This document shows positions 42,539-50,639 of a DNA stretch of 64,000 bases, one piece after another; the stretch's first letter is position 1, and the number at the start of each line of letters is the position of its first letter. The notes beneath the pieces were generated by a model, which saw nothing but the letters and a program-made list of their open reading frames with translations, searched no databases and was not told the origin of the DNA. The stretch is from JAPHSX01 sp041554195 (lineage in GTDB: Bacteria; Pseudomonadota; Gammaproteobacteria; Thiohalomonadales; Thiohalomonadaceae). The DNA lies in NCBI GenBank assembly GCA_041554195.1, contig JBFFMJ010000002.1, positions 62,001 through 126,000 on the forward strand, written 5' to 3'. A program made the position numbers and the translations under genes.

Positions 42539-43399
42539 ATGCAAATGAGGGCGCTGATAATTTTGGTGGTGGCACTGGTTGCCGGCCTCGCCGCAGTCTT
42601 TCTGGCCAAAACAATGGTTGATCAGCGAGTCGGCGAAGCTACAACAGTTGAGCAGGTTAAGACTGTTCCGGTTGTCGTTGCCAAGGTTGACCTTAAGATG
42701 GGTACCCGTCTTGATAAGTTGATGCTGGATACCATTGACTGGCCTGAAAAGAGCCTTCCTGAAAACTACTTTAGTTCTATTGAGGCTGCGGTAGGGGATG
42801 AGCCACCTATCGTACTTAAGCAGATGAGAAAGGGAGAGGTCATTCTTCACTACAAGCTCTCTCCTCACGGTGCTAAGGGGGGGCTTCCTGCAAAGATTCC
42901 GGAAGACAGTCGCGCAATCACAATTGCTGTAACGGAGGTACGTGGTGTTGCCGGATTTGTTTTACCCGGAAACTATGTTGACATATTGCATACCACTAGA
43001 GTGGGTAGAAAGGATGATAAGCCCGTAACGCGTGTGCTGATGCAGAATGTTGAGGTTCTTGGTGTCGATCAAATCAGTTCAGAAGATGAGACCGATCCGA
43101 AAGTGGTCAACGCTGTGACTTTGATGGTTAGCACTGTTGAAGGACAGAAACTTACACTGGCCGGAACAGTTGGTGAGCTTAACCTGCTATTGAGAAATGA
43201 ATATGATGCTTCGATACTGGAAGTGAAAACAGTGGAATTAAGTGACCTGGTGCCGACGGATAAGCCAACCAAGGTTAAGGTCTACAAACGGATACGCCGT
43301 CCTACGGTTGAGGTTATACGTGGACTTGAAATAAGGAAGCAGAGCGTAAATGAGGGTAAGGATCTTCCTGCAACCTCAGCCCCTTCACCGGCACAATAA
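42539..43399 (+). CDS. rcpC: Tad pilus assembly protein RcpC/CpaB
   Basis: 286 residues. One N-terminal span (ALIILVVALVAGLAAVFLA) is followed by a SAF-type domain (VVVAKVDLKMGTRLDKLML) and the periplasmic region characteristic of CpaB (AITIAVTEVRGVAGFVLPGN, YVDILHT). It helps the secretin assemble or stay in the outer membrane. Ribosome site GAGGAG before ATG 42539. Confidence 0.92.
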   Translation: MQMRALIILVVALVAGLAAVFLAKTMVDQRVGEATTVEQVKTVPVVVAKVDLKMGTRLDKLMLDTIDWPEKSLPENYFSSIEAAVGDEPPIVLKQMRKGEVILHYKLSPHGAKGGLPAKIPEDSRAITIAVTEVRGVAGFVLPGNYVDILHTTRVGRKDDKPVTRVLMQNVEVLGVDQISSEDETDPKVVNAVTLMVSTVEGQKLTLAGTVGELNLLLRNEYDASILEVKTVELSDLVPTDKPTKVKVYKRIRRPTVEVIRGLEIRKQSVNEGKDLPATSAPSPAQ

Positions 43400-43414
43400 A
43401 CGGGAGTGATTGGC

Positions 43415-44929
43415 ATGAGTAACAAAATGAAAATATTTGATTCTGGTGTGCTGAAACAGCTATTGCTGCTGGTGATGCTCTCGCTCACTTCTGGCGCAAT
43501 GGCGGCGGAGCGCATCATTCTTGAATTCGGTGGTATCAAGAAGACCAGTGAATTGAGGCTGTCTATTGGTAAATCACAAATTATCTACTCCCAGCAGGGG
43601 CTGGATCAGGTAGTGATTGGGAACCCTGCGATTGCCGATATAAAATTGTTGTCTTCAAGACAGGTGCTGATTCTGGGAAACAAGCCTGGTCATACTAACC
43701 TGGTCTTCCGGGATAAAAACCGCAGCAATATCGCTCTAATGGATGTAGTCGTTGGCTATGATCTGGAGGGCATTAAACGCAAGCTTTATGAGGTAATTCC
43801 TCATGAAGAGATGATTGAGGTGCGCGGTGCCAATGATTCGGTAATGCTCTCTGGTGAGGTATCCAATGCCCTGGCCGTCGACACTGCCGTTTCTATCGCT
43901 TCCAGCTATGTACCTAAGTCTAAGGTTATCAATATGCTGCAGGTTGGTGGTGGCCAGCAGGTGATGGTTGAGGTGAAGATCGCTGAGGTATCTCGTAGCT
44001 CCACAAAAGAGCTTGGGATAGGTATTGAGGCCTCAGACAATACCGGTTCTAAGTTTTATGAGATGTCCAATGGTGTAGCGGCAAGCGGGGCGGCATTAAA
44101 TAGTGTAGGCAATGTCTTTAACGATGGGACCAGTAGCTTTGGAGCCCTATCGTATACAGACATTACCGGTGATATCGCGACGAGTTTAACTATGAGGTTG
44201 AGGATTCTTGAGGGACGAGGCTTGGCTAAGACTCTCGCTGAGCCGAATTTAGTTGCCATGAGCGGACAGGAAGCGAGTTTCCTTGCTGGTGGGGAGTTCC
44301 CTTATACGGCAACAGGTGTTGGCACTGCCCAGACGATCTTTAAGGAGTTTGGTGTGGGACTGAAATTCACACCAACCATACTCCATAGTGAGAAAATCAA
44401 TCTCAAACTTACCGCCGAGGTATCGTCACTAGGCAATCCTGTCGCTGCAGGTGGTGATATCCCGATTAATACACGCCGAGCGGCGACAACCATTGAGATG
44501 GCTGATGGGCAGAGCTTTGCTATTGCTGGTTTGTTACAAAGTGATATCCAGAATGCATTAAATCAGGTACCTGGTTTGGGTGACATCCCTATTCTTGGTG
44601 CTCTGTTTAGAAGTTCAGCATTTCAACGGCAGGAGACTGAGTTAGTGATGATCGTAACACCACGCCTCGTCAAGCCAGTTGCTGCAGGGACATTATCTGC
44701 CCCGACAGACTCCTTTATTCCCACCAGCTGGCTCGATCAGTACCTTCTGGGGAATCTTGAAGGGACGCCCGATCGTGTACGTAAAACCGATAATGATTCG
44801 AAGTCAGAGAGAAAAGAAAGTGGTTTAGAAGGCGAATACGGCCATAAGGTTTACGAGCCGACAACGGTAGAGACTGCAGAAACACCTGATCAAAGTGACC
44901 AGTATGAGGAGAAATCTAATGCTCAATAA
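43415..44929 (+). CDS. rcpA: Tad secretin RcpA/CpaC
   Basis: Outer-membrane secretin through which the pilus emerges. 504 residues from ATG 43415 (GGGAG about 8 bases upstream; GTG 43406 less likely). Signal peptide ends SGAMAAE. N-terminal pilus/secretin domain (QIIYSQQGLDQVVIGNPAIA), BON-like segment, then the secretin domain (LAEPNLVAMSGQEASFLAGG, and VPGLGDIPILGALFRS). The acidic C-terminal tail is long. The 3' end overlaps the next gene by 11 bases. Confidence 0.95.
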   Translation: MSNKMKIFDSGVLKQLLLLVMLSLTSGAMAAERIILEFGGIKKTSELRLSIGKSQIIYSQQGLDQVVIGNPAIADIKLLSSRQVLILGNKPGHTNLVFRDKNRSNIALMDVVVGYDLEGIKRKLYEVIPHEEMIEVRGANDSVMLSGEVSNALAVDTAVSIASSYVPKSKVINMLQVGGGQQVMVEVKIAEVSRSSTKELGIGIEASDNTGSKFYEMSNGVAASGAALNSVGNVFNDGTSSFGALSYTDITGDIATSLTMRLRILEGRGLAKTLAEPNLVAMSGQEASFLAGGEFPYTATGVGTAQTIFKEFGVGLKFTPTILHSEKINLKLTAEVSSLGNPVAAGGDIPINTRRAATTIEMADGQSFAIAGLLQSDIQNALNQVPGLGDIPILGALFRSSAFQRQETELVMIVTPRLVKPVAAGTLSAPTDSFIPTSWLDQYLLGNLEGTPDRVRKTDNDSKSERKESGLEGEYGHKVYEPTTVETAETPDQSDQYEEKSNAQ

Positions 44930-45167
44930 AACACGCATACTTCTGCTGCTAACGATTGTTGCTGTGCCACTCGGCTGTTCTCGTATGTCATTACATGAGG
45001 ATTACGGCAAGTCTGTCAGAAAAAATACGCTTTTGCAGACAGTTAATATAAGTGCGCCTCAGGAAAGCCACCCGGATGTGAAGATGGACGGGCAAAAGGC
45101 CGCCGAGGTGGTCAGTAACTATCGTAAGGAGCGCCCTGAGGTGGACTCTGAAGATTTGACGAAGTAG
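44919..45167 (+). CDS. Small lipoprotein of the Tad cluster
   Basis: 82 residues from ATG 44919, preceded by GAGGAG inside the end of rcpA. The signal sequence LLLLTIVAVPLGC ends in a lipobox. The short mature part has DYGKSVRKNTLLQTVN, resembling small lipoproteins often found beside Tad secretins, where CpaD or RcpB would be. It is likely a secretin-associated pilotin or stabiliser (inference). Confidence 0.65.
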   Translation: MLNKTRILLLLTIVAVPLGCSRMSLHEDYGKSVRKNTLLQTVNISAPQESHPDVKMDGQKAAEVVSNYRKERPEVDSEDLTK

Positions 45168-45218
45168 ATACGTCGATCTCTAGTTGCAACTCACGAAAGT
45201 AACCTACCTATTATATGG

Positions 45219-46427
45219 ATGAACAATGAGATGAGTGCCGATCTTAAAGTAATATCCTACTTCTTCGATGATGAAGTGGCTAAGGAGTTGGAGACGATCC
45301 TCGCTAGAGTCGAGGGCCTGTCTCTGACAAATATCAAGGTGGTGTCAGATGACCAGTTATCGGGTCTTGGCAAGGATGAGCTGCCTGATGTGGTCTTTTT
45401 CGAGCTGGATGGACATGCAGAATCTCACATTCAAGCGTTAGAAGCATTGCTAAAGGATCACCGCAGTAGTGTTTCAGTCTATGTGACCTATAAGGAAGTA
45501 CAGCTGGATGTGGTACGTCGCATGATGCGTATTGGCGTAAAGGATATTTTCCCGCTGCCGTTTCAGACACAGGAACTGCTTTCTGAGATGGCTCATACCG
45601 TTAGCGCCAAGCGAGAGAGAATCAAGGCATCACAAGGTGCAAAAGGTGGTGTTACCGCCTTTATCGATGCTAAGGGAGGCGTTGGTTCAACCACCCTTGC
45701 TGTCAATGTTGCACATGTCTTGGCTGAAAAACATAAGGCAGAGGTACTGCTGATTGATTTTGATTTACAATTTGGTGATGTGGCGATTTCTCTGGATATG
45801 CATCCACGTTCTACAGTCTCTGACGCACTGCACCAGCCTGACCGGGTTGACTCTGTGTTACTACAGGCGCTAATTACCAAACATGAGAGTGGTCTGGATG
45901 TTCTTCCATCCCCGGGCAATCTGACGTCATTTGAGGATCTTGAAGCTGACTCTGTTCGTAAAATACTTCAGGCGGCGGTGCAGGACTATGAGTTTGTTAT
46001 CCTTGATATGCCGCGTGTTTTCAATGCGGGTGTTATCGAAGCATTAAAGTTCTCGGATCCAATAATGCTGATATGTCAGAATTCGCTTGAAACAATCCGT
46101 AATGCCAAGGTGATAATGGATAACCTTTCCCTTCTGGGGGTCTCTCTTGCTAGCGTAGAACTCGTTAATAACCGGGCAATGGCTAAATCTGGGAGTGTCT
46201 CGATTGATAAGCTCAAAAGTACTTTGGGAAAAGAACGTATTCATCGAGTGAGAAATGACTATGCAGCTGCAGTCAGTGCACAGGACCAGGGACTTCCCGT
46301 TGCCTCTGTAGCTAAAAAGTCCGACATGACGAAAGATGTGCAGGCACTTGCTGAGTACATTCTACATGCTCACCGAGGTAATACGGAGAAGAAGCAGGGT
46401 TTCTTTTCCAGATTATTTAAGCATTAA
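45219..46427 (+). CDS. tadZ: Tad localisation ATPase TadZ/CpaE
   Basis: 402 residues. N-terminal receiver-like domain (to about 130; key acidic residues of true receivers not all kept) and a MinD/ParA-like ATPase with deviant P-loop KGGVGSTT, in which the usual last Lys is Ser as in many TadZ. Walker A' region LLIDFDLQFGDVA. TadZ marks the pole or site where the Tad machine assembles. Start at ATG 45219. Confidence 0.9.
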   Translation: MNNEMSADLKVISYFFDDEVAKELETILARVEGLSLTNIKVVSDDQLSGLGKDELPDVVFFELDGHAESHIQALEALLKDHRSSVSVYVTYKEVQLDVVRRMMRIGVKDIFPLPFQTQELLSEMAHTVSAKRERIKASQGAKGGVTAFIDAKGGVGSTTLAVNVAHVLAEKHKAEVLLIDFDLQFGDVAISLDMHPRSTVSDALHQPDRVDSVLLQALITKHESGLDVLPSPGNLTSFEDLEADSVRKILQAAVQDYEFVILDMPRVFNAGVIEALKFSDPIMLICQNSLETIRNAKVIMDNLSLLGVSLASVELVNNRAMAKSGSVSIDKLKSTLGKERIHRVRNDYAAAVSAQDQGLPVASVAKKSDMTKDVQALAEYILHAHRGNTEKKQGFFSRLFKH

Positions 46428-46462
46428 CAACACACAAGATTTGTTGAGAGGAGTAAGCCGGT

Positions 46463-47770
46463 ATGGGCTATGAAACCCGGACATCCGCGCAGACCATTTC
46501 CGAATTACAGGAGATCAAGAGCCGCATTCATCATCGTTTGATGGATCGGCTGAATCTCAAGATCATTGATGAGCTAGAATCTGATGTGGTACGTAATGAG
46601 ATTGGTGAGCTGGTACGCGAACTACTATTAGAAGAGGATACGCCGCTCAACCTTGAAGAGCGTGAAAAGCTTGTTCGTGAGGTGCAGGATGAGGTTCTTG
46701 GTCTTGGGCCGCTTGAACCGTTACTTGCGGACAATACGGTTTCAGATATTCTCGTCAATACTTACAAGCAGATCTATGTGGAACGCCATGGTGTTCTAGA
46801 TCGTACTGCAGTACGTTTTCAAAATGATGAACATTTATTGCGCATTATCGACAAAATTGCGAGCAGTGTTGGTCGTCGAATAGATGAGTCGTCTCCGATG
46901 GTTGACGCACGTCTTGCCGATGGCTCGCGCGTCAATGCGGTTATTCCACCATTAGCGGTGGATGGGCCAATACTCTCAATACGAAAATTCAGTGTCGACC
47001 CTTATACTTCGAAAGACCTGTTAAATTTTAAATCATTGACACCAGCAATGGTTGATTTTATGAAGTCGGCGGTAAAGGCGCGTATCAACATCCTCGTTAC
47101 AGGTGGAACAGGAAGTGGTAAAACGACGTTGTTGAATGTGATTTCAGGGTTCATACCTGACAATGAACGTATTATTACCATTGAAGATTCAGCCGAATTA
47201 CAGTTACAGCAGCCACATGTTGTTCGAATGGAGACACGCCCACCTAATATTGAGGGGAAAGGAGAGGTGGTTCAGCGGGATTTGGTGAAGAACTCCCTGC
47301 GTATGCGCCCTGACCGAATTGTCGTCGGTGAGGTGCGTGGCGGAGAGGCACTCGACATGCTACAGGCAATGAATACTGGTCATGATGGTTCTATTTCTAC
47401 CATTCATGCCAATTCTCCTCGTGATGCGTTGACACGATTGGAGCACATGGTTGGTATGAGTGGTGTGTCGATTCCACCACTGGTGGTACGTAAGCAAATT
47501 GCCGCTGCACTTGATTTGGTTGTCTCCACGGAGCGAATGGCAGATGGTCGCCGTATTGTTACCAGTATTCAAGAAATTACTGGCATGGAAGAGTCCGTTG
47601 TCAATATGCAGGAAATATTCTACTTCAAGCGGGATACTGTCGATGAACAAGGGAAAATTATCGGTGAATTCCATGCCACCGGTATTCGCCCATTAATGCT
47701 AAAACGCTTCATTGAGCGCGGCGTTGCACTTGATGAGTCAATATTCGATCCGGAACGGGTTTATGAGTAG
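46463..47770 (+). CDS. tadA: Tad secretion ATPase TadA/CpaF
   Basis: 435 residues. Hexameric type II/IV secretion ATPase that drives pilus extension and, in CpaF systems, retraction. Walker A GGTGSGKTT, Asp box TIEDSAELQLQQPHVV, Walker B region RIVVGEVRGGEALDMLQAMN and His box STIHANSPRDAL. Ribosome site GAGGAG before ATG 46463. Confidence 0.97.
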   Translation: MGYETRTSAQTISELQEIKSRIHHRLMDRLNLKIIDELESDVVRNEIGELVRELLLEEDTPLNLEEREKLVREVQDEVLGLGPLEPLLADNTVSDILVNTYKQIYVERHGVLDRTAVRFQNDEHLLRIIDKIASSVGRRIDESSPMVDARLADGSRVNAVIPPLAVDGPILSIRKFSVDPYTSKDLLNFKSLTPAMVDFMKSAVKARINILVTGGTGSGKTTLLNVISGFIPDNERIITIEDSAELQLQQPHVVRMETRPPNIEGKGEVVQRDLVKNSLRMRPDRIVVGEVRGGEALDMLQAMNTGHDGSISTIHANSPRDALTRLEHMVGMSGVSIPPLVVRKQIAAALDLVVSTERMADGRRIVTSIQEITGMEESVVNMQEIFYFKRDTVDEQGKIIGEFHATGIRPLMLKRFIERGVALDESIFDPERVYE

Positions 47771-47779
47771 GGGATAGCT

Positions 47780-48769
47780 GTGGATAGTCCATATAGTACT
47801 TACATTCTCGCATTCCTGATCTTTCTAGCTTTAGTCGGGATTGTTGAAGCGCTTTATCTTGTGTGGCGCGCTTTAAACGTAGCTGAAGCGGTTAAAATAA
47901 ACCGTCGAATTAAGGCGTTGTCTGCTGGTGGAGCACACGGCAAAGATGTGTTGCAGCTGCTGCGAAATACTCAACTCAGTAGCATTCCCTGGGTGGATCG
48001 GATTCTCACGGCCTTCCCACGCTTTCATTCGCTGGATCGTCTTATTCAGCAATCTGGCGTCAATATTACTTTGATGAAATTCATGGGGATTCAGGCAGCT
48101 ATTGCCGTGGCCTTGATACTTGTATTGCTGTTACTGTTTAGTGCCAGCATTGTTGTGGCAATGCTCATTTCTATAGTTGTGGGGGTCGCTGTGCCTTACA
48201 TTTATGTTACTCGTAAGCGAATTGCACGGCATGATAAGTTTACCCTGCAGCTGCCTGATGCACTTGATTATCTGGCACGCAGCATGCGGGCTGGAAATCC
48301 ATTTCTTGCCTCGCTAAGGACGGCCGCTGAAGAGCTTCCAGAGCCCACAGGCACCGAATTCGGCATCACATTTGATGAAATGAATTACGGTTTGGAACTT
48401 GAAGATTCCCTCGCTAATTTGGGTGTACGTAGTGGCAGTGAAGAGATGCGTTTCTTTATTACCGCAGTGCTTATTCAGAAGACTACCGGGGGTAATCTGG
48501 CCGATGTACTCAATCGTATCGCTGCAGTAATGCGTTTACGTGCGATAACATATAGAGATATTCGCATTCTTGCTGCAGAGATGAAGTACTCGGCTAATGT
48601 TCTGATCTTGCTCCCATTTTTCGTGGCTGCAGCGTTAAGTGTGCTTAATCCTACTTATTTACCCGTGTTATTTGAGCACACGATTGGCCTGATCATTATT
48701 GGTCTTCAACTTCTGTTTATGCTGATGGGCTATATCGTAATACAGCGTATGATTAACTTCCGGATATAG
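47780..48769 (+). CDS. tadB: Tad inner-membrane platform protein TadB
   Basis: 329 residues with membrane spans at about 10-30, 100-145 and 270-325. The GspF/T2SSF domain is seen in LPDALDYLARSMRAGNPFLA. Starts with GTG after GGGGATA. With TadC it forms the platform that couples TadA to pilin. Confidence 0.93.
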   Translation: MDSPYSTYILAFLIFLALVGIVEALYLVWRALNVAEAVKINRRIKALSAGGAHGKDVLQLLRNTQLSSIPWVDRILTAFPRFHSLDRLIQQSGVNITLMKFMGIQAAIAVALILVLLLLFSASIVVAMLISIVVGVAVPYIYVTRKRIARHDKFTLQLPDALDYLARSMRAGNPFLASLRTAAEELPEPTGTEFGITFDEMNYGLELEDSLANLGVRSGSEEMRFFITAVLIQKTTGGNLADVLNRIAAVMRLRAITYRDIRILAAEMKYSANVLILLPFFVAAALSVLNPTYLPVLFEHTIGLIIIGLQLLFMLMGYIVIQRMINFRI

Positions 48770-48777
48770 GGTGAAAT

Positions 48778-49755
48778 ATGGATGGACTTTACACAACCTT
48801 GGCCACGCTGTTTGGTCGATATATTGACTCAGTACTCTATGGTTCGGTGTTTCTCTTTGTCGTAGTAACGATTGCCGGGCTTGCATTATGGTTGATGAGT
48901 GGTGTTACTCCGGTTGAGCGACGGCTGCGTGAGATTGCTGAAGGTAACTCGCGTACAAGTCATGTTACACACACTGAGGGCACCTTTAACGTCAAGTGGG
49001 TGTCGCCACTCGTGAAGTTAGTGGAACCGCAGGAAGGTTGGGAAGCTTCAAGCCTCAAGCGACGACTGGTACAGGCTGGTATACGAGATTCTAAATCCAT
49101 TAATTATTTTATTGCCGCAAAAGTTGTTTCCGCATTTCTATTGCCGCTATTGTTGATTATCCCATTTATTGTTTCACCAACGACTACTCTGAGCACCCCT
49201 GCAATCGCTATGTTAGTTTCACTTGGAGGTTTGGTCGGGCTCTACCTTCCAGATTTCATTGTTTCCAGAAAGGCAAAGAAACGTACCCTGGCATTAGAGG
49301 AAGGGTTCCCCGATGCCATGGACATGTTGGTCGTTTGTGTGGAGGCTGGTTTAGGTCTTGATGCGGCTATTCAGCGTGTCGGTAAGGAGTTATCATTTAG
49401 TCACCCGGAATTATCGACAGAGATGAGTCTGGTTAGTCTTGAGCTTCGTGCCGGTAAAGGTCGTGCGGCAGCACTCCGTTCTCTGGCAGAACGAACGACT
49501 TTGGATGACGTTCGTTCTCTGACCTCCATTCTGATACAGGCAGAACATTTTGGTACCAGTGTTGCAGAGGCTCTTCGTCAGCACTCTAATGAGATGCGCA
49601 CATTACGTTTACAGAGGGCTAAGGAACGTGCAGCTAAATTACCGGTAAAGATGATATTTCCTATCATTTTCTTTATCTTTCCTGCCCTTTTCCTCGTAGT
49701 GTTAGGGCCGTCTGCAGTCAGGATCATTCTGGCATTTTCCACGGGTTTTAAATAA
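48778..49755 (+). CDS. tadC: Tad inner-membrane platform protein TadC
   Basis: 325 residues. Membrane spans near both ends, and a T2SSF domain with FPDAMDMLVVCVEAGLGLDA and SLAERTTLDDVRSLTSILIQ, typical of TadC. It lies 8 bases after tadB and 3 bases before tadD. Confidence 0.95.
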   Translation: MDGLYTTLATLFGRYIDSVLYGSVFLFVVVTIAGLALWLMSGVTPVERRLREIAEGNSRTSHVTHTEGTFNVKWVSPLVKLVEPQEGWEASSLKRRLVQAGIRDSKSINYFIAAKVVSAFLLPLLLIIPFIVSPTTTLSTPAIAMLVSLGGLVGLYLPDFIVSRKAKKRTLALEEGFPDAMDMLVVCVEAGLGLDAAIQRVGKELSFSHPELSTEMSLVSLELRAGKGRAAALRSLAERTTLDDVRSLTSILIQAEHFGTSVAEALRQHSNEMRTLRLQRAKERAAKLPVKMIFPIIFFIFPALFLVVLGPSAVRIILAFSTGFK

Positions 49756-49758
49756 CTG

Positions 49759-50613
49759 ATGAGATACGCATATAGGTGTTTAATATTTGTCCCACTAATG
49801 CTGCTTACTGCCTGCGCGTCTACCCCTCCGGCAGAGGTAGGTAAAGAGTTTAGCATTGATGAGCTAAAACAGCGGGCTGAAGTGGCAAGTTATGCCGGCG
49901 CACATCGAGATGCACTATGGCACTACATGCAGATTCTGGATAAAACGCCAGAAGACATTGATGCATTGAATGGTGCCGGTGAGTCGTTATTGGCTGCAGA
50001 TGAAGCTGTAAGGGCTGAGAGATATTTTGAGCGCGTGTTAAACCTGGACCCTCTTAATGTTAAGGCGAGAGAGGGCAGAGCTTTTTCTTGGCTAATGCAG
50101 GGTAATTATGCCTCGGCAAAAACTACCCTGGATAATTTAGTAGATGATGGTGTGCAGCTCTGGCGTGTATGGAATGGTCTTGGGGTGATAAATGATCTCC
50201 TGGGCAATTACGCGGCAGCGCTCGGTAATTATCAGAACGCAATCGCGCTAGCACCTGAAAGTGCGACTTTATACAACAATTTGGGTTATTCGCAGATTAT
50301 GGCTCATGATTATGTCGGTGCTGAAATATCCCTGAAAAAGGCGTTATTACTTGCGCCGGATAATCTCAGAGTAGTAAATAATCTTGCACTTTGTAATGCG
50401 TGGATGGCGCGTTACGATGAGGCGATAGAGCTGCTTTCATCAATTATGGATGCGGCTTCGGCTAATAACAATATCGGTTATATAGCTTACTTACGAGAGG
50501 ATTATCTACGGGCTAAGGAACTCTTTGAGAAGGCGATGCGGTTGCGTCCAAGTTATTATAAAAAAGCCGCAAATAATCTGGAGATGGTTAATCATAAGTT
50601 GGTACGTCAGTAA
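49759..50613 (+). CDS. tadD: TPR lipoprotein TadD
   Basis: 284 residues. Lipoprotein signal ending LLTAC, then repeated TPR units (for example ALGNYQNAIALAPESATLYN and AEISLKKALLLAPDNLRVVN). TadD is thought to help secretin assembly. Ends the recognisable tad operon. Confidence 0.9.
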   Translation: MRYAYRCLIFVPLMLLTACASTPPAEVGKEFSIDELKQRAEVASYAGAHRDALWHYMQILDKTPEDIDALNGAGESLLAADEAVRAERYFERVLNLDPLNVKAREGRAFSWLMQGNYASAKTTLDNLVDDGVQLWRVWNGLGVINDLLGNYAAALGNYQNAIALAPESATLYNNLGYSQIMAHDYVGAEISLKKALLLAPDNLRVVNNLALCNAWMARYDEAIELLSSIMDAASANNNIGYIAYLREDYLRAKELFEKAMRLRPSYYKKAANNLEMVNHKLVRQ

Positions 50614-50639
50614 TTTTCGTATATCGAACGATTACTGCT

